DNA from: Plecoglossus altivelis
Lineage: Eukaryota; Chordata; Actinopteri; Osmeriformes; Plecoglossidae
DNA: 64,000 bases
Assembly: GCA_036571765.1 (NCBI GenBank)
Contig: BROE01000024.1
Span: forward strand, 3,933,261 to 3,997,260
Direction: 5' to 3'
The notes beneath the pieces are model-generated. The model ran no database searches. It was given only the letters and a program-made list of their open reading frames with translations, and had not been told where the DNA came from. Shown here piece after piece: positions 11,054 to 23,420 of this stretch. Position numbers and translations under genes: made by a program. Within the stretch, counting starts at the first letter, position 1, and each line of letters opens with the position of its first letter.

Positions 11054-12336
11054 ATACACATACACATACACATGCGGTGGTAGCTACATTTAGCTAAGGT
11101 TCACCAGGAACCAGTGGAAGAAGATTCTAGAATGGACTTTTCACTCACCTCAGTGTTGAGGAAGCAGTAAAGAATAGCTACCACAAGACCCTGAAAAAAC
11201 CCCACACAAGACCCTGTAAGAAGTGTGTGTGTGTGTGTGAGTGAGTGAGTGAGTGAGGGTCCTGTGTCATACCCACCAGGAAGGAGCCAGGCCCCAGGTC
11301 AAACAGGATCTTATAATCCTCCATGCTGGTATCATCCACCTCCACCAGATATACAAACACCACATAGTTCACCCCAAAAAGGGGGATCAGCAACAGGGTG
11401 GACTTCACCAGGCGCCTGGATCACACACACACATATCAGGAAAAAACAAAGAAGCAGCCTTGTAAATGTGTGTGCCACCGGTGTTGGGATTGGTGGCAGA
11501 CTAGGTCAATGTATTGGGATTGGTTGTTTATTTTATATTGATCGCGATTGGTGGTAGAGGGGACAATTGCATTGTAATTAGTTATAAAGAGCATCAATTG
11601 TGATGTGTTGTTAAGGGAGCCTGTATAGTGATTGGGTGTAGAGGGGACACCAGTATAGTGATTGGCTGTAAAAGGGACACCTGTATTGTGATTGGCTGTA
11701 GGGGGACAACTGTATTGTGATTGGCTGTAAAGGGGGACACCTGCATAGTGATTGGCTGTAGAGGGAACACCTGTATAGTGATTGGCTGTAGAGGGAACAC
11801 CTGTGTTGTGAATGGCTGTAGAGGGGACACCTGTATTGTGATTGTGGTTGGTGGTTTCCTCCCACATCTGAGCTGTTGAGTTTCTGGATGAGGATACGAA
11901 TCACACTGATGAACAGGAAGAAGTTCAGCTGGTCGACAAGGAGGCACCAGAGGAAAACAGCCGTCAAAAAACATTTCTCTTGTTGCCATTTGGCTTCATC
12001 AACACCCACAAAAAAACAGGAGCCATTTTGGTTTGGTTGTGTATGTCCTTTTGATTCTAGTTATACTCACTATGACCGAAGCCATGATCGGCCAGTTAAT
12101 GAGTCTCTTGGGAATGAGGGATTCATTTCTCTCCCAGCACCTGTTCAAAACCAGATTTCAGAAAAGCTGGCTTGACCAGCACCTCTGTCTCTGTCTGATG
12201 ATGTCAGCACTGATGGCCAGACTCACCCAGTATTCTCCAGGTAGACCCTACAGATGACCCACACTGCCACAAACACTAATGGCAACCCTGGCAGTGGGAG
12301 AGAGATATAGACAGAGAGAGAGAGACAGAAAGAGAC

Positions 12337-12391
<55 letters not shown>

Positions 12392-13743
12392 ATTATGTGG
12401 GCTCTGTTTAGAGTTTGGACACAAGGAGAAACTTTTAATGAGGTGCTGTCGAGGAAATTAGACATAGGAGTCACATAAGATTGGAAACATGCACAAACAC
12501 AGACGCAGAGACACATACCTACACACGCACATACCCCCACACACACATGCACATTGCACACACACACAGAGGGTCTAAGCAGCATGGAGAACAGGTATAC
12601 AAAGATACTAAATGATGCAGGCTGGTTTGCTCTAGGCTGCTGGGTGAAGTTAAGCAGGCGACCGAGAAGAACACAGAAGGAACCCTGGCATCAAAACACA
12701 CCATCTATTCACAAGACACTCACAAATGACAGACAACACATCGCTAACAGACTGGAGTGTTTGCGCGCGTGTTCAATGTGGACCCTGACACCGGCCACAT
12801 AAACGCATTGGAAAAGGGTTGTGTTGACATACCTCAGCTAAGCTGGAACGCACACCACCGGGTGTAGTACTACACGTGCCAGTGCGCGTCTACGCGTGTG
12901 TGGATGTCTATGTGCATTAGCGCGTGTCCTCTTGCGCACACCTACCCCAGCCAATGAGCATATAACCAGTGAGGGGGGTGTTGCAGGACGACATGACCAG
13001 GAGCAGCGTGTGAAGATACAGTCCTTCCACCAGGAGCCAGAAGAAGTTGGCCATGACAAAGTAGTTAAAAAACACCAGGCTGATCTTGCAGCCCACCTAC
13101 AACATAGAGAGGACAGTCTGCTCTCTGACTGTGCAGGTGGATGTTGTGTGTGTGTGTGTGTGTGAGAGAGAGAAAGAAAATGTGCATGTGCATGTATGTG
13201 AGCAGATGTGCGCTCGTACTTAGCCGTGTGTCTAAGTGGATGCGCGATTGGCTGTGTGTGTGTGTGTGTGTCTGTGTGAGCAGGTGTGCGTGTGTGTGCG
13301 TAAGGAGATGCCACGTGTGCACGCGCTCTCTCACCAGCGACGGCTGCAGGCTGCAGTCTGTGAGTTCGCTGTGAGAGAAGAGGATGGCATCTTTTATGAG
13401 CACGGCCACGGCTCTCAAGATGAACGACAAGAACAGATTGACGTGGATGTAGTTCCTGGTGCAGTGGAGTCTCCTGAACGCGCAAACACACACAAACACA
13501 TCAATAAATGCATGTGCCAAGGTCAGGATGAGATTGTGTATAAATATTGTCCCAACATAAACACAGATCATAATGGGATGTGTGAATAACCGTGGAACAA
13601 TAGGCCTCTTCAGCGGCCAGGAAAGAACCAACATGAGAGGCAGTGAGCCAGTATACCGTCTGAAGGACAGATCGCACACTGGAAGAACTGGGACAACATC
13701 TTCATATTGGATACAGCAACACAAACATTTGAAACGGTGGCGC

Positions 13744-13786
<43 letters not shown>

Positions 13787-14349
13787 CGTGTGTTACCTGA
13801 AGACACAGAGAATTGTAGTGCTGGTGATGAGAGCGATGAGGGAGAGGCTGTGACCCAAGGTATACAGAGTCTTCACCACCATGTAGAACACCAGCTGCAC
13901 ATACACACACACACACATATGCACACGCACACACATACGCACACACATACGCACACACGCGTTTTGTATTGACGTTTCATCTAATCCAGTCAACCTATTA
14001 TTGTCTTTTTGGTGTGATGGTTAGAAACAGAGAGAGGTTTCCAAAGCAGACCGCACAATTACTCAGACCCCACTTTAGAGATCAGTACTTGTCTCTAAAC
14101 AAGTTTGGAATGCGAAAACTACAAAGTTTGTGTTGAATACTTAATAAAAACCCCATTTGTTTTCCTTTCCCACAGAAATGTCATAAATTTGAATGTTTCG
14201 AAATAACGTCTGACCTATAAATGCAGTCTGTTTTGACAGTTAGGCTATTTCTTCGCCATACATGTCTCAATCTGGTGTTCATCATTCTCCCTTGACACAC
14301 ACTCTCACCATCTATAAACAGCATTCTCCATGCCTGAGACGCCATCTGG

Positions 14350-14428
<79 letters not shown>

Positions 14429-16545
14429 GCATGAACACAGGAATACACAGTCAGACCTCCCATTGATCTCCCTGTTACATCTCCAAAGATAGGGCGTTCC
14501 CACCAACCCCAATTAGGGGGTCACAAAACGACCTCTGAACTCTCAACCCGGGCTTAAAAACCAGGAGGGGACGGCTCCTGGAATCACCTCTGTCTCCTTT
14601 CTCAACTCCTCTGCATTGAAGCATGCTTGTTGGTCTGAGGGCATGTTTGGTACAGAGCCACACCATCAGTCCACGATGAGAAGGAAGTTTGTTAGGACAG
14701 CCTTGTCTTTAGAACAGGACTGAGGGAGGCAGGACAGATGCACAGCCTTGTCTTTAGAACAGGGCTGAGGGACGCAGGACAGATGGACAGCCTTGTCTTT
14801 AGAACAGGGCTGAGGGAGGCAGGACAGATGGACAGTGCTGTCTTTAGAACAGGGCTGAGGGACGCAGGACAGATGGACAGCCTTGTCTTTAGAACAGGGC
14901 TAAGGGAGGCAGGACAGATGGACTGCGTTGTCTGCAAGCTGGGAACACACCTGGGAGATCTGGGGCAGGCGCTAACTGAAGGGCGGGAGGCTGATGGGAA
15001 CCAGACAGGAGAGAGCAGAGAGAGAGGAGGGAGAGAGAGAGACAGGGAGCAAAAGGAAGGAAGGGAGCGAGCGAGTGACAAGGAGAGAGAGGGAGGAAGA
15101 TAAAGAGTGAAGGAGGGAGAGACAGGGAGCGAAAGAGAGACAGGGAGAGAAAGAGAGGGAGAGAGAGGGAGAAAAAGAGGTGAATAGGGAAAGCGAGTGA
15201 AAAGGGTGGAGATACAGAGAAAGAGAGTGAAACGAGAGAGGGGGAGAGAAAGGAAGGGAGAGAGTGAGAGAGAGGGATAAACAGGGAAGAGAGACAGTGA
15301 AGCGAGGGAACAAGAGGAGAGCCGGCGTGTGAGCAACGAGAGAGGGAGAGCGATAGAGAGAGCTAGGAGGAAAGAGAGAGAGAAAAAGAGAACAAGAGTG
15401 ACAAAGAGAAAGCACCAGGTGATATCAAACCCCCAGACAGCCCAGCAGAGAGGAGAAGCAGACACGGAGTTTGAGAACGAGTCAGTCGCCTCCATCATGT
15501 CAGAACAAACATGACATTTTTCCCCCCTCCGGATATTCTTTAAATCCAGTTGTTATATGGCTGTTTAACGTTCAGTATAAACCAAGACCTCAGGAATGCT
15601 GTCTGACATCTGAGCAATAACCTGGCGGAGCCTAGTAAGCTCTCTGAATGACTTCAAGTCAGGCATCACCAAACGAGCCCTGAGGGATACAGGACGCTCG
15701 CACAACATCTCTCTCTCTTACTCACACACCCACATGTTCCAGGGGTGACAGGGTCTGGGACGAGGAAGCTGGAGAGGAGGGGCAGAGGCTCGCACCGCAG
15801 TCGCAACGTGTCGTTTCGTTTGGGATGTTTGATCCAATCAACATCGCGAGCTGCAGAGCTGTGACCTCATGGGATCAACAAATAGTCAATAATAAAGTCA
15901 TGAATGATAAAGTTGACGCTGAGGAGAAGTATGTTGATGCTTGCGGTCTTTTGGATCATACTTCAAAAAACTCACTTTAGCCTCTTTCGATTTCAATAAG
16001 AAACGAAATAAGTTCATCCCGAGTTTATATACCTATCCGGCACTTACAGGCGTTATATACAGTACATAGTGTATACTAAACACGCCAGTTGTCTCTGTTG
16101 ACCTTTTTCAGCGTCGCAAATAAAATGCAACCTTGGATTCACTTGAAAACAGACATAAATTAGAGTGCTTGGTACTTAACAGTGTCTTTTTTAACCCTAA
16201 CCCTTACAAACACAGCTGTGCAGAATCCCTTGACTTGACACTCCTCAGTAAATCTACTTTTTCAAGCGTGGCTCCCAGGGATGTTCCAGGGCTGTTTTGT
16301 GGAGTGCTCCGAGTGTGTGTGTCTGTTCTGGCTCACTGACCTGGGGATCCTTTCCCTCTCTCTCTCCAGCAGTCATAGAGCTGTCAGGGACAACAACACT
16401 TCGCACAACGCTACATATATTCCGGCACTCGCACACACGCGCGCAACCACAAATATGTGGGCAAGCGCAACCACACGCTCATGCACACACACAAAGACCA
16501 AGAAGGGGGGTGCACAGGTGATGCACTCTCCCTGACTCCCTCCCC

Positions 16546-16594
<49 letters not shown>

Positions 16595-16662
16595 AACCAC
16601 CCTCCCTCTACCTCCTTCTCTCACTTTCACTCTCCCTACCTCTCTACCTCTCTACCTCTCTC

Positions 16663-16708
<46 letters not shown>

Positions 16709-18306
16709 TACCTTGTCAGGTTTGGAGTCGTTGGACATGCAGACGGTGGTCATGCTGGGGTAGATGTCTGACCAGCCAGCCTCCGTACAGTTCCTATTGA
16801 GGGTCCCTGAGGGAGGGAGAGAGGGAGGGAGGGAGATGGAAAGGAGGAGGTAGAGCGGAAAACAGAGAGAGACAGTTTCACTCCTGCGAGTGTGGGACAC
16901 AGACCATTCCATTTCCTAACCCTCTCATTCACTAACCTTAACGCTCTCGTTGACTAACCCTAGCAGTAATATTAATAAACCCTAACCCTCTCATTCACAA
17001 ACCCACACCCTCCCATTCACAAATCCACACCCTCCCATTCACAAACCCTAACCCTCCCATTCACTAAACCTAACATGATACGTCCCAGATGAGGCCTTCT
17101 TAGTGCTGGATCAGAGTCTGGGTTGGGGTGATGTAAGAACAGATGCTCAGTCAGGGAGATCATTTGTAACGGCGTCTGCTCCAGATGCAGCCAGCTGCTG
17201 CTGATAGATAATTGGACTCATTAACACTGCAACCATAAGCACAGCAGAGGGCTGGAGAAGGAGGGAGGGAGAGAGGGAGTGATAGAAGAAAGAGGGGTAG
17301 AAGGAAGGAGGGGAGGGTAGAGGGAAGGATGGAGAGAAGGAGAGAGAGACAGGGGGAGGGGATATGGCCATGGAGGAAATAGGCTAAGGCGCAGTGAAAT
17401 GAGGACAGAAGGATGGCAAGTGGAAAGATATTATGAGGAAGAGGAAAGACGGATGAAAGGGAGCTTGGGGAATGAGCGGGGCGGGAGGGAGACAAGGAAG
17501 GGGAGGGGGAGGGAAGGGAGAGAGGGTGGAATAGGAGGGTTATTGGGGAAGGAGGGAGACAGATGGAGGGGGTTTTACCGTTCAGTCCAAACAGATGAAC
17601 CACTGCTGCAGGACAGAAGAGGGTAACCACCTCTCCTGGTGAAGCTGCTTCCCAACACAGTATGCTGCTCCACTCACCCTGGCAGCCTGGAGACACACAC
17701 ACACACACACACACGTGCAGTCAACACCCTCGACACATCCTGGGGAAGGACTCCAAGTTTCCAGGCTGTATATACATGCGTGTTTACATGTGCTTAGCGT
17801 GTGCGTACGTGCGTACGTGTGTGTACCTGCGGTCTCGAGGGCGTGTCTCTCCAGCTGATCCTGACACTCCAGCTCTGCCCTCTCCACCTCCGAGTGGAAG
17901 TGACATGTGGGATGCCTCCCGTTGGCCTGGGACAAACAGGACACAGGAAGCGATCGCATCAACACAACGTGGCGATCTCTCGGCCTGCTCTCGCGGCTAA
18001 TGGGTTCAGTAACAATGGGCTTCGGCTCAACAGGCTACAGTCCAAGGGCCATTAGATATTCTGCTAGGCGATAGGTCTGTAGGTCTACTTTCTGCCCAGA
18101 ACGAAGGGAGGTCTGAGCGAGAGAAGGATGTTGTTTTATTCTCCTAGACAGACCTCTGTGTGTGTGAGGGATCTGTAAACAATGCCACAGGGTGACCAAC
18201 GGCAACAGCCTAACAAACAAGCCGGGGTTTCTGAGGTTTATTCACCCACAGATAATGTCCTGCACTATATAAGTCTATGCTGCTGCGCTTGCATTAATAA
18301 GAGTGC

Positions 18307-18361
<55 letters not shown>

Positions 18362-20200
18362 TGCAAGAATGTCTAGGAGGTCTGTTTATATTAGGAGTAA
18401 CTGCCTCTCGGCAACAGCTCAAAACCGTCTTTGTGTTTATCATAAAAATGGACAAACACACAGTCAGACACAAACACACACGTAAACATGCACACACATA
18501 CAGAGACAAACACACAAACAGACCTCCAGGACATGAGAAACTCAGCGTTCTGATCATTTCTCTTGGAATGATGTGTCAAATAAAATGCGATCCTTTTAAA
18601 CAAACAATAACGTCACGTCTTCACTGGGAACCAATCGCTCATTGCTTCATCTTTATCTCACAGACCAAACAAACCTCTAAGACCCTATTAGCGAAAGACA
18701 AGGAAACCCGATTTTCTATTTTTAGGGATCCTGGTCAACCGACAAACAAGCACATGAACAAAATCCCTCTGAGACCAAATAAACAAAATACACTTAGCAA
18801 CACATTCAGACTGCAGCCCTGAACACCCCCTTCACACATACACACACAAATAGTCATACACACATATGATACATGAGTGTACTTGTCCATTAATAGGCAA
18901 GGAATGAAATTGCAACAAAATCTCCTGGATTAACCAGACATGGCTCTTTCCAGGCTGCTAATCCAGACTACCCAGATGGCATCAAGTTACCTCCTGTAAC
19001 CTACAAGCCCACACAATTCAGACTTCTTCCATGTCTTTCCTCTCTTCCTCTCTCTCCACCCCTCTCCTTTCGTCTCCTTTTCCCCTATCTCTTCATCTCT
19101 TCTTCTCTCCTCTCCATTGTCCTACCTCCCTCTGTCTGTCTCCTGCTTCCCTCCTCATCCTCTTCCTCCAATTGCATCCCCTATTCCTCCTCTCAAGTCC
19201 TCCTCTCCCATCCCCTTTCCTCCTCCTCCTCTCCTCTCCCTTTTCCTCCTCCTCCTCTTCCCTTCCCTCATCTCTCCTCCTCCTCTCCTCTCTCATCTTC
19301 CTCTCCTCCCCAGACTAAACCTCTCTGAAGGGGCTACTTCATATGGTGATATCATATCAAAATAGAATATTCCCAATATCTCTGAAGAGCATTCCCCGCA
19401 TGGTGCAGGCAGAGAGGCAGAGAGGGAGGGATTTAGAAAGAGAGAAAGTCAGATAGAGGGAAAGAGAGACAGAGGGTGAGAGAGAGACAGGAAGAGAGAG
19501 CAAGAAAAACAGAGAGAAGAGAGACACAGAGAAAGACAGACAGAGTTTTTACAGAGAGAATGTGGATGACGAATACACAGAAATGAAATGAAAAGAAAAA
19601 GAAATGTGTGCGCACACGTGTGCGTGTTTGATAGATGTGCATAGGAATGTCTGCATACATCTGTGCGTATGTGTGCGCTTATAGGCATATGTATGTATGA
19701 ATGCATGCGTGTGTGTGTGTTGGTGAGTCGGTAGACGTGTGTGTCCAGTGGTGGTTGATTCCTTGTGATCACCAGCTCTACTTCTGTCACTGCAAGGACC
19801 TGAGCTAGAGAGCAAAGAAGCCCTCCAGCAAAACACCTGAAAGTCACACATGCACACACACATGCACACACACATGCACACACACATGCACACACACATG
19901 CACACACACGTACACACACATGCACACACATGCACACACACACATGCACACATGCACACACACATACACACACATGCACACACACATGCACACACACATG
20001 CACACACACATGCACACACATGCACACACACATACACACACATGCACACACACACATGGACACACACATGTACACACACAGACACATTCACAGACACGCA
20101 CACACACACACACATAGACACACACACACACACACACACTCAGACACACGTCTAGGCACACATCCACACACATTTGCATGCACACACACATTCATACAAA

Positions 20201-20239
<39 letters not shown>

Positions 20240-20969
20240 TCAGACACCCGTTCAAGCACACATGTACACACACACATTTGCATGCACACAAGCACTCAGG
20301 CACATTCACACCTGACCCATTTCATGCCAAAGTGACATTATGCTAATGTAGGTAGAGTGGGTCTGAATTACCTGTCTTAGAAATCCACAGACTTCCAAAA
20401 TACTCAGACTGAACAAGTTTAGATGATTAAAAGCAGCCAACAGTTCATACCATAGAAAACAAAGATTCAAATTTAAATGTTAGTCTGTCAAATGTATCAC
20501 TAAATAGATTACTCTATTTGAGGTCGCCTGCTCAATAGACCAGATATGGACTTCATTAGAGCTACAATCTGATCCATTAATATCCAGAATCTTCCAAGAA
20601 ATGTGTCTCAACAAAAGGGCTCCTTTCGATGAACTGTTCATCTGTATCTGTGCATTGACTGGCAGAAACTATGTCCATTTAATTTCCATCATTAGCAAAA
20701 CCCGGAAAAGCTTAGGTCAATTTTGGAGGAAAGGCACTTTGCTCTGCAGGTCAGTGTTTTTCATAAACCGCAGAAAAGGAATTTGTTCAATGGTACTTTG
20801 CGCCATGTTAATTTGAATAAATGTACAATTTTACATACCATAGCCTTCACGGTATGGTCATAAAAACACCAACTACCGTTTTTATATTTAAATGGCGGTG
20901 CGCTCGAGGAAAACCACTTACCGTTTCCAGGAGCTGAAGCGCGAGGAAAACACCGATCCAGTGCGTCAT
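10787..20969 (-). CDS. vipr2: VIP/PACAP receptor 2 (VPAC2), class B1 GPCR, 440 aa
   Basis: Thirteen coding exons in transcription order: 20922-20969, 17827-17926, 17579-17686, 16712-16806, 13797-13894, 13335-13473, 12946-13096, 12227-12287, 12071-12140, 11831-11928, 11277-11415, 11149-11190, 10787-10960. They sum to 1323 nt with all phases consistent, and the 61-, 70-, 98- and 42-nt exons are the usual class B sizes. Exon 1 is a signal peptide (MTHWIGVFLALQLLET). Residues 17-118 form the ligand-binding ectodomain with the family cysteines (HPTCHF, LEC, GCQGEW, ILCW, LFCP, NRNCTEAGW, TTVC). Seven helices follow, with LHCTRNYIHVNLF (TM2), FFWLLVEGLYLHTLL (TM3), ENTGCWERN (loop 2), STLLLIPLFGVNY (TM6) and GLVVAILYCFLNTEVQGELRR (TM7 and helix 8, described as two adjoining exons). 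The tail ends ARAQSILQTETTML, which resembles the VPAC2 C-terminus rather than VPAC1 or PAC1. It binds VIP/PACAP and couples to Gs at the plasma membrane. Exons 10 and 11 are 6 and 9 nt longer than I recall for human. Confidence 0.93.
10968..11065. repeat. (CA)n microsatellite abutting the acceptor of the last vipr2 exon
   Basis: About 80 bp of pure CA then CATACA units. On the vipr2 sense strand this is a (TG)n tract ending only a few bases before the AG at the exon 13 boundary (exon ends at 10960). Confidence 0.95.
11470..11844. repeat. 30-bp minisatellite overlapping the 3' end of vipr2 exon 10 and copying its splice donor
   Basis: From about 11610 to 11844 the unit is exactly 30 bp (GACACCTGTATTGTGATTGG is its core) in about 7-8 copies. 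More diverged copies extend to about 11470. The last 14 nt of the array (11831-11844) are the end of exon 10, so each unit contains on the minus strand the exon end CAATACAG followed by GTGTCC or a close variant. Confidence 0.92.
12338..12387. repeat. (AG)n microsatellite in vipr2 intron 7
   Basis: About 50 bp of pure AG. On the gene strand this is a CT tract about 50 bp upstream of the exon 8 acceptor. Confidence 0.95.
13748..13786. repeat. (GT)n microsatellite in vipr2 intron 5
   Basis: Pure GT tract ending about 10 bp before exon 5 (13797-13894) on the plus strand, so on the gene strand a CA tract just inside the intron's 5' end. Confidence 0.95.
14353..14428. repeat. (CA)n microsatellite in vipr2 intron 4
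   Basis: About 75 bp of uninterrupted CA in the 2.8-kb intron between exons 4 and 5. Confidence 0.95.
14701..14935. repeat. 45-bp minisatellite in vipr2 intron 4
   Basis: Five full copies and a partial sixth start at 14701, 14746, 14791, 14836, 14881 and 14926. The unit contains CTTTAGAACAGGGCTGAGGG. The period is a multiple of three, so the array is open in several frames and produces long spurious reading frames. Confidence 0.95.
15000..15410. repeat. GA-rich purine tract in vipr2 intron 4
   Basis: About 400 bp of nearly pure purine sequence built from GAGAGA and GGGA units, with no fixed period. A pyrimidine:purine mirror of this length can adopt triplex structures. Confidence 0.8.
16914..17075. 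repeat. Minisatellite with telomere-like CCCTAACCCT units in vipr2 intron 3
   Basis: About six copies of a 20-30-bp unit of the form CCCTAACCCTCTCATTCACA with variants. The TAACCC hexamer recurs, but never as a pure telomeric array. Confidence 0.8.
18309..18361. repeat. (GT)n microsatellite in vipr2 intron 1
   Basis: About 52 bp of pure GT in the 3-kb first intron. Confidence 0.95.
19846..20290. repeat. Long CA-rich domain with 14-bp periodicity in vipr2 intron 1
   Basis: About 445 bp of alternating purine-pyrimidine sequence. From 19850 to 20060 it is a tandem array of a 10-14-bp unit (ACACACATGCACAC type), then mixed CA with ACAGACAC interruptions. Confidence 0.9.
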
Positions 20970-22160
20970 GGCCAGCGCGCGAAGACCTCTCCAGTTCCGA
21001 CTCACTCGAAATCATGGAAGGTCCAGGCAGGTGAATGCGTGGAGTTACACCCCAAATCAATTAGACTAAAACAATGAATCCCACAATCCTTATCATGCGA
21101 AAGAAAGGGGGCATTGCATTCATTTCACGTCGTCTGTCAGGACTCGGAGAAGCATCGGTTAGTTTGACAGCAGTAGTGGCACTCCCAATAACTTTACGGT
21201 AAGACGCGCTCACGAGAATGCTTTTTCTCCAGCCGTCTGCGCGCTCCCGTGCCCCATACTGAGGTCCGTTTTAATAAAGTCAGCCCAGAAAAGACGGAAA
21301 TTATTGGCGAAATGTGCGCGCTCTTGTACGGTTGTTTGTTGAGGTGATTAGGAGAGTTAATGCGTATCTGAGAGAGAGTGAGAGAGAGATGTAGGGCAAG
21401 AGAGATTAATAAATAAAGATTTACAGATACAGAGAGAAAGTAATAGATCATATGAAGTTGGGCAGGGAGCTTCAGAATGAATTATTTCCCCGAACATTCC
21501 AAGTGCGTCTCCTCATCTTAAAGGACAACAGGGACCCCTAGCGGACACGACCGTCATAGAACGATCTGAACACTTTCAGTTCAGACTTATTTACCGAAGA
21601 CATTTGTCTTCTACCTGTAGTCAAGGCACATTCTATAGGCTTTTTGGAACACCAACTGTTAATGTAAAAGCCAATGGATGGGCTCCTGTGCTCTCAGCAG
21701 AGCCTTAATGCGTTCCTGTAAGTGGTTAGTGTGTGTGTGTGTCATATGAGAGAGTGTGTGCGTAAGCTTAGGTGTGTGCATGTCTGTGAGTGTCTAGGGT
21801 ATATGTGTGTGCATGGTCACTTTGTACACAGTAGTCACAATACGTGTGAGGTGTGCGTGTGAGCATAGTGCGTGTGCGTGCATGTGAGTGCCTTTGGTGT
21901 TTGAGTCAGGATCTTATGTGCACGTATGTGCAAGTAAGTGTCTTCAGCATGATGTGTGCGTGCGGTGAGTGTGCACGCATGGTGCGTGTGCATGCCGGCA
22001 ACACGTGCGTGGGCACAGGTGTGTGCGCGCATGCGCACGATGGGATTAGCAGCGTCTCTCGTGATGGGAAGGGGCATCATGGCAGAACATCAGCAGAGAG
22101 AGAGAAGAGAGAGGAGCAACGCAAAGGATGAGAGGAAACCAGTGGGATGAGAGAGAGTGA

Positions 22161-22204
<44 letters not shown>

Positions 22205-23420
22205 GGGAGAGAGAGAGGGAGGGAGAGCATTCCAGATCCGACTAAAACCATCTGCGTTCTGACAGCCTCGCAGATCATCCAGCCCTTCACCAACGCAAAA
22301 GATAAATAAAGTTCATACGATGCTTTTAATCCTGAGCCGCTGTGACGTGGCTCTGGAAGACAGAGTGATGGAAGAGAGGAGAGCCAGAGAGAGACAGCCA
22401 GAGTGATGAGGGGACAGGAAGGAGGGAGATATTGTAGGTGAGGTCAGACTGGGTGAGAGCAGGAGGAGGAGGAGGAGGAGGCACGTTCTGTGTCCTAGGT
22501 CAGGCTGACTGTCTCCCGGCTCAGACTGGATGACCTCAGTTTTAAAGACAAGGCGCCTGGCAAAGCCTTCAAGTGAGATGAGATCTGGAAGATCTAGATA
22601 GATGTAGATATGAGGAAGCGGGGGGATGGAGAGAGTGGGGGGATGAAAGTGAGGGATGGGGACATGGAGAAGAGACAGGAGAGAAGAGAGATTTGGGACC
22701 TTTGCAATGGTTGGATTTATTACCATGGGATCCGAGCAGACATCTCTATATGTCATGATTCTTTACCCCTTTTCTCTCTTTCTCCTTCTCTCCCAGTCTC
22801 CCCTATCACTCTCTCTGTCTGTCTATCTCTCTCTCCCTCCTTTTCTTTCCCTCCCTCCTCTCTCTCTCTCCCTGTCTCCCTGTTCTCCCTCCCTCCTCTC
22901 TCTCTGCCTCCCTCTTCTCTCTCCCTCCCTATTTGACAGGGGAAGCGCAGAAGGAATGGCGAGAACGTCAGCCTTATTTGGACAGAAAACTACGACACCG
23001 AAGACCTCCTCAGTCTTGCGCGCGTGTGTTTGTCTAAGCTTCCAACTGTGTGAGGATAATGTCACTTTTTAATAAGTGAGAGTGATTCTCTGTCTGTGCT
23101 TGAGATACAGACACACCATGGGAGAGCCCTATAAATAAACACAACGCACCTCTTCCCTGCTACCAATGACATGTTTTGATTGCAACGATTTTTGTAATTA
23201 GCTTTCATTTCTGTGGTTCTGCCACTAGAGGGACACCTATCTTTGGGGAGTTGACCTTGGACTGACTTAAGAAAAGTTTGCAAAGCAACAGAAGAGGTGA
23301 ACAGACATTTCTATCACTTCTCCACACAGGCTGGAGGTACCTGACACAGATACGGAAGCGACCGTCACACCAAACGACCAATAAAAAAACTCCACGCTCC
23401 TCTTTAGCCAATCAAAGCAC
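20970..23420. other. vipr2 5' flank and space to the dip2c 3' end
   Basis: The first 500 bp upstream of the vipr2 start codon (about 20970-21500) are moderately CpG-containing and probably hold its promoter and 5' UTR, though no TATA box stands out. A GA microsatellite lies at about 22150-22230 and CT-rich sequence at about 22770-22930. I see no exon between the two genes. Confidence 0.5.

Noticed and set aside
11436..12009. Minus-strand frames with repeated HYTGVPSTAN or SQYRCPLYSQ units
   Set aside because: They read from vipr2 exon 10 into the donor-derived minisatellite; the conserved protein requires splicing at 11831.
14692..15498. 268-aa minus-strand frame rich in Leu and Ser
   Set aside because: Produced by the 45-bp minisatellite and the adjoining purine tract in an intron; composition is low complexity.
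16914..17075. Interstitial telomere
   Set aside because: Only scattered CCCTAA hexamers inside a longer 20-30-bp unit; not a pure telomeric array.
19844..20346. Long frames of Cys-Val, His-Thr or Met-Cys-Val repeats on both strands
   Set aside because: Translations of CA/GT microsatellite DNA; the same applies to many frames at 8.3, 11.0, 13.7, 14.4, 30.5 and 46.9 kb.
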